Below, in pieces: positions 10,688 to 21,851 of a DNA stretch of 64,000 nt (the stretch's first letter is position 1; each line of letters begins with the position of its first letter). Both the position numbers and the translations under genes were made by a program. The stretch covers positions 1,920,773 to 1,984,772 of the forward strand of contig JAJHZJ010000419.1 in the NCBI GenBank assembly GCA_023548195.1, read 5' to 3'. This DNA is from Bettongia penicillata ogilbyi. Its lineage: Eukaryota > Chordata > Mammalia > Diprotodontia > Potoroidae. Under the pieces are notes generated by a model. The model ran no database searches. It saw only the letters and a program-made list of their open reading frames with translations, and was not told the DNA's origin.

Positions 10688-12160
10688 TATTTCCCATACT
10701 TGGAATATACCAAAATATATATTCAGTGCCATGTTCTCAGTCTTCACTTGTTGACATTTCTACAGTCTTTAACTCTGATGACAGTCCTCCTCATCTGCTA
10801 TTTTTCCTTTCAGCCTCCTTTATTGATTTAAAATCTACCTTCTGCCTCCTAAACGTAGGTGTCCTGCATTCTTTTCTCTTTCTTCTCTCTCTGGACCAAG
10901 CATCTCCTCTGATGATCTCAGCAGATTCCAGGGGTTGTTATCTCCAAGCAGTGAACCTCTAAATCTATATATTCAACCATAAATTTTCCCTTGAAATTCA
11001 AATCCTACATCATAAATTGCCTGTTGTACATGCACCTTTCCACCTATTGATGCCATCATTGTCTCAAATTCAGCATATCCAAAGATGAGTCCATTAGTCT
11101 ACCTAGTAGAATGTAAATTGGAGGACAAAGGCTGTTGTCTCTGCTAGTCCTCCACCCACCCCCAAACCTTTATTGCCACCACCTGGTAATGTGCCTTAGA
11201 CATATGCGGTAATAAATGGTTGGTGAATCAAGTGAAATTGAGCAAGCTCAACTGAATTACTTCAGAAATAATGCACTGTGAGTGGCAACTCAGCTATTTT
11301 CAGTATGAGTGAGTAGGAAATGAGCTAGTCGTTTAGAGCCCTCAAAAATGTAAACTGCAGCCACGTACAACTTTCAACTATGTTCCTCACTGGGAAAGGA
11401 TACAATGTCCTCAGGGTTCTTGCTTCCATCTCATTCTAGCTGTGGCAAGAGAAATGGATATGCTTTGCATCTGGCATGAGTTACATTTGTCAAACACTGT
11501 CACTTGTCATGATGTTTATGAATAATTTCTTAATTCACATAAGAAAATTCACATTATAGTTTGTGTATTGGAAAATTTCCATCCAAATTTCACTAGGCTA
11601 ATGAAAGCAAGCATTTTAGGGGGTGCCAATTGTAGCCTACCAGCCAGAGATGATAACCATCTCCTCTGTGAGTCCCCATCACAGTTGCCTTTATGGAGCA
11701 TTAGAAGATATTTTAAAATAAAATTCCATGAACTTTAGAAAACATTCATAACCTTGCTTATGGTGGTAGAAAAGTTCAACATTCATGATATTTACAACAT
11801 TACACTCATAGTGTTAATATATTTAAAGAAACAATCTAAAATATTTGTCAGTTAAAATGCTTTCAGGTGACTCTCCCACTGCTTTTTTAATTGACTATTA
11901 TATTTAAACCACAGTAACAGAGTAACCCCTTGAAGAGAGGCCTAAAAAGAAACCTATAATCCTCAAAGTCCAATGAAAATTTGCAGTTATAAACTGAAAA
12001 AAACAAAGACTAACATATAATTCTTAGATCCAAGTAATGTGCAGGTTGTTTTTAATGCAGATTTTAGGGGGAAAAAATGGACTACCATTTGTGGTCTGGA
12101 AATGCCATGCAGAGCTCGATCCAGAATTACTGATAAATCATGCTACTTATAAAGACATAA
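10686..12160. other. no gene seen
   Basis: A decayed L2-like tail may lie at 11160-11232 ('atgtgccttagacatatg', 'taataaatggttggtgaat'). The 115-residue frame at 10615-10962 is half microsatellite and has no domain. Confidence 0.4.
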
Positions 12161-12164
12161 TGGG

Positions 12165-12330
12165 ATGTAAGGCAAGGCCAGTGCTAAAACCAGAAAGACC
12201 TAAGTACAAATCCTTTCTGTCATATGCCATCTGTGTGACTACCGGTAGGTCTCTCAGCTTCTCAGGACTCTCAGCAGCTTTCTAAAACTATAAAGGGCAG
12301 AGGAATTGCCCTACTCACATCAGAGGAGGG
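12165..12330 (+). mobile_element. tRNA-headed SINE remnant
   Basis: 'aaaccagaaagacctaagta', 'caaatcctttctgtca' and 'tgccatctgtgtgactacc' are in head-to-tail order. It accounts for the second half of the 82-residue open frame here. Confidence 0.6.
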
Positions 12331-12404
12331 AGTTTCTATACCAATTAAACCCCAATTCTAGAATAGAGCTTTGGTGGATTTTTTGACCTTATACTCCAGA
12401 AGGC

Positions 12405-12575
12405 TATTAAAAGAAGCCCTGGACACAAATCTTCATCCTAACAATTATTTAGCTATATGACCCTGCAAAAGTACCTTCACTTTTCTTAGCTTCAATTTAC
12501 TCCTTTATTACATGGAGGTAGTATGAAGCAAGTACTTCGTAAACCTTGAAGCAGTTTATTAATTGTAAGTTATTT
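12405..12575 (+). mobile_element. MIR-type SINE remnant
   Basis: 'gctatatgaccctgcaaaag', 'cttagcttcaatttactcc', 'atggaggtagtatgaagc' and 'cgtaaaccttgaagcag' run in MIR order from core to 3' part. Confidence 0.6.
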
Positions 12576-13084
12576 TAATGTAAAATAAAATTTATAAAAG
12601 ACATATAAAATATTTAATGAAACTTCCATATAACTGATACTTTTCCTGAAATTCTTCCTTCTTTTCACTATGTAAACTAAAATAGAAGTTGGCAGATTTT
12701 TAGATATTCATGGATTGAAGCATTCATTGTCCCTGTAAATGTATGAAAGATACCAGAATATAACTTGGCAAATAATTTGATTTTAGCTGAATGGCATAAT
12801 GTACCTGAACATAATTAAAATGACATTCATATTTAGATTGTAAGCAGCGCACATTAATGTAGGTTACCCAAGTGATGTAACTCCTGACAACATTGCACAC
12901 ATTATAGCAAGGACACTAAGCATACACGATACTTAACATATGCCATCATTTGTGTACTTCAGTCAAATCTATAAATTATATTAACATACAACAATAGAAC
13001 ATGGCATATGATCATAAATAGCAAAGAAACTAAACAATAAAAATCACATAGGAAGCACAGAGGTCATGTGTGGCCCCTCACATA
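12576..13084. other. no feature seen
   Basis: Very AT-rich, with no recognisable repeat. Confidence 0.5.
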
Positions 13085-13380
13085 GATATTAATAATAATA
13101 CTAATCATAGCTAAAATTTAAATAGCACTTACTGTGTCTGTGTACCGAGCACTGTGCTAAACACTTTACAATTATTATCTCATTTTATCCATGCAAAATC
13201 CCAGCAAAGCAGGTGATATTATTATCAACCCCATTCTGTGGTTCAGGTAAGTGACATAAACAGAGGTTAAGTGACTTGCCCAGAGTCACACAGCTAGTAT
13301 GTATCTAAGGTCAAATCTGAATTCAAGTCTTCCTGACTCCAGGCACAGAACACTATCTGCTGCTACCACTTAGGTGCCCC
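13085..13380 (-). mobile_element. MIR/CORE-type SINE, nearly complete
   Basis: On the plus strand it reads 'gcacttactgtgtctgtgta', 'agcactgtgctaaacacttt', 'attattatctcattttatcc', 'ggttaagtgacttgcccag', 'agtcacacagctagtatg' and 'cttcctgactccaggcac', then 'cttaggtgcccc'. That is a full antisense SINE from 3' part to tRNA-type head. Confidence 0.85.
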
Positions 13381-13664
13381 AAGCTACAGCTAAATATCAG
13401 GCACTACCACAATGGCTGTCCTTTGGCTACATTAGTATCTGTTTCTTCTAAATTGGTCACTGAGTGAGTAAAACTGACATGGTGCCCAGAAGACTATTGT
13501 TACATTCATGCTCCATAGGAACTCTGGTCATCTCCATAAATGGTTACAAGGAGACTACTTCTGAGTTCAGCTACCGCATTCCCCTCTGCTTCCTCCGTCT
13601 GAAGAGGGGTTCCTTAGGCACTTGGTTGATCATCTTGATGTTCTGGAGGTTACCAGCACTCTTA

Positions 13665-13915
13665 AGAGAAGCAATATGGCATAGGGAAACTAGAGTTGGC
13701 CTTGGATTTAGGAAGACTTCAGTTTGGGTCCCTTCTCTGATGTATACTGGCTGTGAGACACCAAGGAAATCATTTAACTTCTCCAAGCTTCTGTAAAATG
13801 AACTTATTTATAGCACCTGCCTCACAGGGTTATTGTGAAAAATAACATGGAATAACACCTTTAAAATGCTTCGCAAACCTTAAGTCATTATATAAATGTT
13901 AACTCTACCTTTCTT
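13665..13915 (+). mobile_element. MIR/CORE-type SINE, nearly complete
   Basis: Head 'gatttaggaagacttcagtt', core 'ccaaggaaatcatttaactt', then 'tagcacctgcctcacagggt', 'tattgtgaaaaataac', 'gcttcgcaaaccttaag' and 'ttatataaatgttaac' follow in order. The overlapping 110-residue frame at 13464-13796 is an artefact of this repeat plus flank. Confidence 0.85.
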
Positions 13916-14049
13916 CTTCATTATTCATTTATCCACTCATTCGTTTGTTTTAATCATCCTAGTCTAAGTTATAACCATGTAAGTGGTTATCAAGCTATCA
14001 AGTGCCTATGCAACTAGAAATAAAATTAATCTTCAACTTTATTAACTCT

Positions 14050-14710
14050 CCATCCATCGATCAATAAACTTTTATTAATCACCTACTAATATGTCAAGCA
14101 CTACACTAGGTGCTGTGGAAACAGAGACAAAAATCAGATGCCTCCTGGGCTCACAGAGTTTACTTTCTGGGGTTGGAGTTGGTGGGCCATGTATATATAG
14201 ATAAGTTTATACAAAGTAGACTAAAAGTAAAAATGAGATAACTTCAGAGGTGAGATATTAGTAGATGGGAGATTATCAGGAGAGGTTTCTTATTGAAGTA
14301 GATGCTTGAGCTAAGCCTTGAAGGAAAGTAGGGATTCTATAAAAGCCAGAGAAGAAGAGGCAGCATATTTCAGGCATGGGGGGATATTCCAGCCAGTGAA
14401 AACACAGGGAGATGGGAGGTAGAATACTATATGTAAGAAAAAAGTAAGGACAGTCTTTTGCTTAAGGAGATGACAGTCTAATAGGACAGACAAGAAGTAA
14501 GCAAATATGCACAAACCATCTATATAGGAAATAAACAAAAAAAAGATAAACAAAAAAACATAGGGCAGACACTAGAATTAAGAGAGGTTGGGTAATGTCT
14601 TCCTATAGAAAGTAGGGTTTCAGTTAGGATTTAAAGAAAGCTGGGGATCTAGGAGGTAGAGATGAAGTGGGACATTCTAGGCATAGAGGATAGCCAGTGA
14701 AACTCAGACA
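14050..14710 (-). mobile_element. L2/MIR-type long repeat, two adjacent partial units
   Basis: The plus strand starts 'caataaacttttattaatca', 'cctactaatatgtcaagca', the reverse complement of the tail at 8370-8415. It continues through 'cctcctgggctcacagagtt' and 'tgaaggaaagtaggg'. A second, similar unit begins near 14465 ('gagatgacagtctaatagg', 'gggtttcagttaggattt', 'gggacattctaggcatag'). The two units suggest two insertions or an internal duplication. Confidence 0.55.
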
Positions 14711-14994
14711 CAAAAGTTATTCATTTTCTTACGGATTTTGAATTGTCTTTCCCATCTTCTTACATGTGTGTTTATTTCTGGTACAAACTTTCTTCACATT
14801 TCCTCCTACAGAAACCATTTTCTTCCTTCAAGCTCACTCTAGATACAACATTATCCAGAAAACATTCACGGTGATCCTCTGTAACCTTCCTTTCTCAATG
14901 CCCCCAAGCTGTAAATGGTCTCTTCTCAAATACTGCTCTTCTTGAGCTCTCCTCTACACTTCATAATTTTCTAACTTTTGTTATACAGATTTGT
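14711..14994 (+). mobile_element. L2-type 3' fragment, weak
   Basis: 'cttcaagctcactctagata' and 'ttcacggtgatcctctgtaa', followed by 'gctcttcttgagctctcc', weakly resemble the L2/MIR-type plus-strand 3' region, which normally reads 'tcaagtcccaactaaaatcc... aagcctttcc'. Confidence 0.3.
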
Positions 14995-15150
14995 GATCAC
15001 AGGGTCAGAGAGTTAGAGCTAGAAGGGACTTTAGAGACCTAGTTCCAAACTCCTTGCATTTATAGAAGAGTTTAGGTAACAGAGTTTGCATGGATTTGAA
15101 TTCAGGCCTGTTATTCTAAATCATAACCCTCTTCCAATTGCACCTTGCTG
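14995..15150 (-). mobile_element. CORE/MIR-type SINE remnant
   Basis: 'gtcagagagttagagctaga', 'agggactttagagacc', 'ggatttgaattcaggcct' and 'cataaccctcttccaatt' are in antisense SINE order. Confidence 0.65.
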
Positions 15151-15225
15151 GCCCATGACTTTGAGTCCAACATTTGTACCATTAAAAAATGATGCATGCC
15201 TTACATGTAGGTACATTCTGAATAA

Positions 15226-15450
15226 TATTGTTTTTCCATTGTTTCAGTTGTATCTGACTCTTAAGGATCCTTTTAGGGGTGTTCTTGGCAAAGATACTGG
15301 AGTGGGTTTATCATTTAGTTCTCCAGCTACAGATGAAGAAACTGAGGCAAGTAGGGTTAAGTGACTTGTCCAGTGTCCCATAGCTAGACAGTGTCTGAGG
15401 CTCTCTTCCTGACTCAAGACCTGGAGCTATACCCGCTGCACCAGGGTATA
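15226..15450 (-). mobile_element. RTE(BovB)-tailed tRNA SINE
   Basis: The left end 'cattgtttcagttgtatctg', 'actcttaaggatcc' and 'ggcaaagatactggagtggg' is a BovB-like RTE tail. It is followed by 'gaagaaactgaggcaagtag', 'ggttaagtgacttgtcc' and the antisense tRNA head, which ends 'acccgctgcaccagg'. It is the same family as 7180-7744 and 43475-43712. The nearby open frames on both strands are by-products. Confidence 0.85.
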
Positions 15451-15694
15451 GTAGATGCCCATTATGGATAGTTGAGTTTAATTGCGTAGTACACAAGCAA
15501 TGCATATTTTTGAGTGTGAATCATTTGTCCTTTGTTGGAATTGAAAATCCATTTTTAATGGAATACATGGGAACTAAACCTAGAAATTTGCCATATCTCT
15601 AGTAATACAGTGGTAAATGAATAAGAAAAGAGAGAATAATTATTAAGCTGTGGTACATATTTGTTGAAGTTCACTTAAAATATAAATAGTTATA

Positions 15695-15855
15695 ACTCAT
15701 AGAATCATCAAATGGAGAGCTGAAAGGAACTTTAGAAACCATTTTCCTCAGTGCCCTCATTTTACAAATGAGCAAACTGAGCCCTCATGGAATTAAGTCA
15801 CTTTCCCAAAACATAGTGTCAGAACTCAAACATAGGTCCTCTGACTTCAAATATT
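15695..15855 (-). mobile_element. CORE/MIR-type SINE remnant
   Basis: 'catagaatcatcaaatggag', 'agctgaaaggaactttagaa', 'tacaaatgagcaaactgag' and 'cataggtcctctgacttc' are in antisense order. Confidence 0.7.
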
Positions 15856-16984
15856 TTTTTTTTATTTTTCCAGTCTACTATAAATAATTATTTGGCTATT
15901 GTTCAAAGTTAAGTTCATAATCAATTGTTTAAAAAGATAATCACCAAATCTTGCTTTCAAAGCAGAAAAGTATGTGGTGATCCTCTAAAAATACTTGAAA
16001 TGTTTGTCCTTTGTGTAACATTCAACTTCATTATTCAAACTATTGAAGGCAGCCACAATGAATTAGTGGGAAGTGTTGATGAGAGAATTTCAAAAGGAAA
16101 CAGAATTTCTTTTAAATTTTTGCAGCAATTCATACTACTGGTTAGTGAAGTATTTTCAAACCAATGCCATACTTTAGATAAGATTTGCTTTTGATTGGTA
16201 ACCTCTATGGATACAAGGATTAAAGTGAAAAAAATCCTTTAAACAATTGTTTGACATCTTGATATTAACCTTGATATTCCCCTAAAATACTGTTTACATG
16301 ATCAATTTTTCTTTCTTAATTCTTCTTTCCTACATAATGAACATAAAAACATTCTCTGAACTCATGCAGACTTGGATGGTCAGAGATGGTGAACTGCGGC
16401 TGGTTTATTAGCCCTTTGTATGTTATTTACCGACAGTGATTGTTTTTCATATGTGTGGATATGGTTAAAAAGACTGATGCACAACCAATATGATTTTTGG
16501 TTGCCATGTCTATTTACAAAACCTGGTGTGTTTGCAGGTAGCAGACTCAATATTCAGCTTGCGTTGTCTCTCAACATTACATAATTATGTATACACTTTG
16601 AAGGCATGCTTCAGTACATCCTTTCTGCATCTGGGAACACCCTCACTCTACCATGTCACAGCTGCTGGATGTATCCTGCTGTCATACATTCTCTGCATGT
16701 GTGTTTGACTTAGTGGGTCTGTTGCTGTGATTAGCTGCACCACTAGGCTGGTAGACTGAAGTTCCAGTCTTCTTTGTTGATAATGTTGCTGCCTTTCTAT
16801 TGAGCATAAAATATATGTCATATATGACACTAATTCAAGCAGTAAGGAAACTAAATGGGAAGACTGTTTGGGTTACAAAAAGTCCACCTCAGGTGATACC
16901 TTCTCCAATGAACCCTTCTCTGATCCCCTGAAATAGAAATGATCCTTTCTATCATTGAACTGCTCTTTCCCACTTCCATTCCAT
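15856..16984. other. no gene seen; weak L2 trace at 16885-16960
   Basis: 'ggtgataccttctccaatga' and 'acccttctctgatcccctg' at 16890-16930 resemble a plus-strand L2-type fragment. The open frames at 15925-16194 and 16490-16708 show no domain or periodicity that I trust. Confidence 0.35.
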
Positions 16985-17225
16985 AAGCATGTAAGCATCT
17001 ATTTTATAACAGACACTGTGCCAGGCACTGGGAATGCAAAGGAAAAAATGGAACATTCCTTGATCTCAAGTCTTTTATATTTACCTAGAAAAAATGATAT
17101 AAAAATAAATCAATACAAAACAGATACAACAGTAATGGAGGTAGAGTGAGTGTATTCAAACTATTAGAAGAATCAAAATGTTGTGGAAGGCAGCGCTAGA
17201 ACTAAACCTTAAAGGGAATAACAGA
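16985..17225 (-). mobile_element. L2/MIR-type repeat, decayed
   Basis: 'gacactgtgccaggcactgg', 'gaatgcaaaggaaaaa' and 'ggaagg... gctagaactaaaccttaa' match the minus-strand L2-type unit of 60600-61030. Confidence 0.55.
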
Positions 17226-17259
17226 CAGATATTCATCAAATTCTATTAATAATAATAAC

Positions 17260-17505
17260 AATAAATTTGCATTTATTTAGTTCAATAAGATTTACAATTT
17301 TTTAAACTGATTTTGCTTACTTATTTGTTCCTTATAACTATACATCGTGGTAGGTGCCATTGTTATCCCCATTTTACAGATGAGGGAGTTGAGGTTCAGA
17401 GAGTGACTTGTTCAAGGTCACACTGATAATATCTGAGGAGAGATTAGATCTCATGTCTTCTGGACTCCAAGTCTGACATTCTGTCAATCATACTACACTG
17501 CAGCT
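17260..17505 (-). mobile_element. MIR-type SINE remnant
   Basis: 'gttatccccattttacagat', 'gagggagttgaggttcag', 'tgacttgttcaaggtcac' and 'tcttctggactccaagtc' form an antisense MIR. Confidence 0.8.
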
Positions 17506-19544
17506 ATTCTAGTTTATATTATAGTTACTTAATTCTCCAACAGACTTGTTGGTCTTTTTGAATCAATCTTTTACATCTTTGCTAATAAAAATATCAACGG
17601 ACAGTGTGTCACTTATATACCAGAATTCACTGAATGATTGAGATTAAAATCCATACTTCTGATGAAATTGCATAGCCATGTGTCATTTCCCTTGTACCAC
17701 CAAACTTCAGACAGATTGGTCATAGTTCTGCCTTGAGTCATTCTCCTTAGCAGTCCATAATTTCCTGGTCGTCTTCTTTAGCCATTAGTCACTCTGAGAT
17801 ATCTCATTTTAGGACCTTTCATGACATTCCTAGACTGTGAATATTTGTAGGCAGTCTTGTATGTCATTTAAATATTGGCTCACAGAAGCATTCTCTGATT
17901 TAGGTAAAGAAATCCTTAAGGTGATTGACTGAGTGTATTGCATGGTCAAATGCCATTGTACAAAAGGCTAAAAACTTTCTGTGGAAATCGGGATTCAGAT
18001 ACTCTAGTTATAACATAGACACATTCTCAGGGCAAATCTTTGTACATTTTTTAGTCACAGCTATTTTACATTTTCTTTTCAATTTTATCCCTTTGAACAT
18101 TCCAACCATTCTCGCCTCTATTTTTCTGTCTGGAATACTCATTTCAGTAAAAAGTAATGACTCATGGTCTGTTGATATATTCTAAATCCATTTTAAAGGT
18201 TAGACATAAACATGGCACAAGACTAATTTAAGATTAGATAGGGTGTATCTTTCTAAATGTTTAGTTTGTCCAGTGGGAAAAGAATAACTGAGCAACTTGA
18301 TCCTGTTAATTAGCTTTTGGCAATCACACATTCAAACAGTTTAAAAATCCTATCTCACTCTAGCATAAGGTTGTTTAATATAGTTTACTGATAACTGTTG
18401 CCTTCTCATTAACTGTCCTCATTTTAATCATCCTACCTACTATTCATGGCTGTGGCCTCATGGCTGAGAAATACACAGAAAGCATGTAGGATGCCCAATT
18501 ACTGAAGTTTAATGAAAAGCTTAGGAATAGGATTGGGGAAAAGATAGATTGCTCTTGTGGTCTTAAAAACCCCCACAACTTTAGCTTCTTGGGTGACCTA
18601 AATTTAACTGGCTTTTCCTATGGCTGTTGACCCAGTCATGGCACCATGATGTGCTCTCTCCCTATAGTTTTTGGAAAGGAAAAAAAAACCAGTAAGACAA
18701 CCTTCCAAGGGTCATCTGTATTAAAGCTACTTAGCAATTGAGCTGCTTACAAATCACTACAAAGAACCTTGGAAATCGGCAGGTCCTTCATAGAGGAATG
18801 TCCCCCAGACTCTAATATAGGAGGAAAGGTCTCAGAAAGAGCATGCAAGCAATGAATTGGAGATAGAAAAAGAACAACAGGCTACTGAATCTCCCCGCTC
18901 CAGCCTACCTTGTCCCACAAGTAGAAAATCTCATCTTTCCCTCTCTATTCCTCTCATGAGAAAAGCGTTCACTATGGTAATTTGAATAATAATCTTAAAG
19001 GAACAGTATATTAATGGTTTATGAATAACATCACTACCCCAGTTAGTCAGTTAGATTCCCTTAACAAAATAATAGGAGTCAAAACTGCCAGTTTATTGGA
19101 AAAATGTAATCAATCATTACTCTTTTCCTCTCTTTTATTCTTACTTCATTAACGAACTTGCATTCAAAAAAGCCATGCACTTAAATCTCTCATTTGTCAG
19201 GCTCTATTTCTGCTGGCTTCTTATCCTTGGCTCTCTTTTTTCTCTGTTTTATTCTGTTTTCTTTTTTGTCTGCATGTCATCCTCTGATTGCCTCTGGTTC
19301 CCCTTCTCCCTGCTGGTTACTAGTTAGTCTATCCCATTCCTTTGTTTGAACATGGAGAATGAAATGGAAAAGTCCCATCCCTGGCTGTAGAAAAATTTCT
19401 AGATGTGAATTTATAAACTCCTTTCCCCAGTACCTGTACTTTTCAACTTTAGGGGGAAAGACGATTATCCAAAGCAAAGATCTGTTATTTAATCAAAGTA
19501 GGCAGTTGGTGGAGTGGGGAGAGTGAGAACAACTCTCTCTACTG
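17506..19544. other. no feature identified in about 2 kb
   Basis: No recognisable exon, RNA gene or repeat. 18450-18900 is slightly less AT-rich than its surroundings and could hold an old element I do not recognise. The 86-residue frame at 17925-18185 is hydrophobic but has no family signature. Confidence 0.4.
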
Positions 19545-19668
19545 ATACAAATAAGTAACTTGCCCCTTTGGTCACATAACTAGCATGAGTCAAAGGTAGG
19601 ATTGGATTTCAGATCTTCTTGATTCCCAATGGGACCCTCTTTTATACACTATAATGGGTTGCCTCTGT
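19545..19668 (-). mobile_element. SINE remnant
   Basis: 'aagtaacttgcccctttgg', 'tcacataactagcatgag' and 'ttcttgattcccaatggg' are in antisense SINE order. Confidence 0.6.
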
Positions 19669-20594
19669 TTCTAATCTTTATCAATTATATTAAAAGTTCT
19701 TTTCTGATGGGAACCAGGGCCTTTAGTTTAAGGAAGCACAGTGCCTGGCATAGCATTATATATAAATAGTATGACATTTTCTAGATTGTCCTTTTTTCCC
19801 CAGTAATCTTCAGAGATGCATTTTTCTTCCTTATATAGAGTTAATGGAGGTGACATGAGAAAGGAGGAGGATAGAGAAGTTGTATCAATTTGCCAAAGAA
19901 AATGTTTGGTTTCTTAGGGTTTGCAGACAATAAAACACTATGGAAGTCATGGTTTTAATATTTTGATTCAATACAAATTTGGGGCTCAGTTGAGTTTGCA
20001 CAGATGTGGTCAGAAATTGAGTCATGAGGTGGGAAGGAATAGATACAGAAATGAATGTCAAATTATATAGATAAAAGCAAACCTCTGTCCTGGTAACCTG
20101 TGGATTTTCTTATGAACTCTTTATTTCTTATTGACTATTACTTTCACTTCTCAGTAAATTATTTATTCTTTGGGAACTTTGGTCTTTTTCGCCCTTGATT
20201 CAGTTCTGCATGGCAAGTAGAATGGAATATGAGTTGGATTTGTGGATCAGACATATCTAAGATGTAGTGTCTCAGTGGGCCGCTTTCTCTCTCTGCCGAC
20301 ACTGCCTGTACCATAAATGGATTTTTCACATGACGAATGATTCTTTATAGCTCTTTATTGTTTGGCTCTCAGAACATGTATTAAAAGTGTGGCAAGGTTA
20401 ATTGTGAGCTTGAAATGCAATTAACACGGTACCCTTACTACTCATTTTCTGTCATTTAATTGCCTCCCTTACAGACACATATCCCACGACCTTCTAATCA
20501 ACTAAGTCCATCATAACCTTGACCCGACTTACCTCTCTCCTTTAGACATGTTAGGCTTCTTAGGAACAATGAGGTAAGTGGTGGAAAGGATGTT
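19669..20594. other. no repeat seen; candidate conserved noncoding block 20270-20480
   Basis: 20270-20480 has no repeat signature and contains several TTTAATTG/GTTAATTG/TAATTG cores plus 'accataaatggatttttca'. This could be an ancient conserved noncoding element, but nothing in a single sequence proves constraint. Confidence 0.25.
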
Positions 20595-20705
20595 AGTAAA
20601 ACTCCCACTCTAGAACTGAAGAAACTTGGGCCTAGAAAGGTAAAATGACTTGCTTAGGGGTACACAGCTAATTACAATGTTATCTAGACAGAGCAGAATT
20701 ATATA
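20595..20705 (-). mobile_element. MIR-type SINE remnant
   Basis: 'gaactgaagaaacttgggcc', 'taaaatgacttgcttagg' and 'gtacacagctaatta' are in antisense MIR core order. Confidence 0.6.
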
Positions 20706-20899
20706 TGCCCAAATTAGAACCAATGGTGATTTTGGAGATCAGGAGTTTCTTGTTACATGTATTGACCCCTTCTTTCAAATATTTAAATGGGTTAAAATTT
20801 GAGTGGTAATTGTTTCAGTTATGGCTCTCAAATATCTAAAGACAATTTGGTGAAAAGTTAACTAAAAACTGAATATAGATGCCATACCTGTTTTTATAT

Positions 20900-21105
20900 G
20901 GCATGCATATATATTATTTACGTATATGTATGTATATATATGCATGACTATGAAGCACACACATACATATACACAGAATGTTTCAAAAGTCTTAGTGTAG
21001 TGTTAAACAAGTAGACAGACGTAAAATTACTGTATGCAAACACACACATATATATCTACATACACATATACACATACACATACACATACATATACATATA
21101 TGCAA
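20900..21105. repeat. TATA/CACA-rich tract enclosing half a MITE
   Basis: Imperfect (CATA)n and (CACATA)n tracts lie at 20905-20970 and 21035-21105. Between them, 20973-21008 (ACAGAATGTTTCAAAAGTC TTAGTG...) resembles one terminal repeat of the 5502-5592 MITE. Confidence 0.55.
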
Positions 21106-21851
21106 TATAGATCAATGGGTAGAATCAGTCCTCATGGTCTTGGACTTAGAAAAACCTGTGTTCAATTACTTCCTCTGGCATATATTGTCTGTGTCAAGAA
21201 ACTATGGGCAAACATTTTAAATAATGGTTGTATTATTAATGTGTAATAGTAGAGGGAATTTCCCTACTAGGAATCCCTTACTCCAATGAAATTAGAGACC
21301 TAAATGAAAAATTTCTATTTTATAGTTTGGAAATATTCAAAATGCTTCCTTGGTTTTGCATAAAGGAAGTAAAATAGTAAAATGTATTGCATAATTTTCT
21401 TCCAATGAGTTTTATAATATTACAGAGTATACCATTTGTACTACATTTGGGACCAAGTATTCTGTTGCACAAGATCTTCATTTATCTTGCCTTGTTAAAA
21501 TAAGAAAAAAAAACTTACAAAGTAATTTTGCAATCCGATTATAAGAAGCTTTCTGATTTCAGAGCAATGAAAAAAATTGCAACCAAGAAGTATTTTTCTA
21601 TCTCTTCTTTTCATTAATATAGGAACTACCTGTGCAAATCACATACAACACAATCAAAACTAAAGTAAGATTGTACATGAAAACTAAGCTTCCATTATTT
21701 ATAGTATTTTAAATATGCATATTCACTTCGACAGAGTGGTAACAAAAATATTCTACTTGTGTCTGATTTCCTCTAAATTTTCCATTTGTACTGTTTTTAC
21801 ATCCAATTTTAATGGGTGAAGGATAATCATCTCAGAGTTATTTTCAGACTA
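21106..21851. other. weak SINE fragment, otherwise nothing seen
   Basis: 21105-21190 ('atcaatgggtagaatcagtc', 'ttggacttagaaaaacctg', 'gttcaattacttcctctg') resembles a decayed plus-strand tRNA SINE head. The rest is AT-rich and unassigned. Confidence 0.35.

Noticed and set aside
10467..10962. long I/Y-rich frames on both strands
   Set aside because: Produced by the (TA)n tract; no complexity and no domain.
14050..14710. solitary retroviral LTR
   Set aside because: No TG...CA ends, polyadenylation signal arrangement or duplication could be seen, and the left end matches the reverse complement of the L2-type tail.
17925..18185. 86-codon hydrophobic frame as a small membrane protein
   Set aside because: No signal-peptide pattern, no homologous neighbour, and composition equal to surrounding AT-rich DNA.
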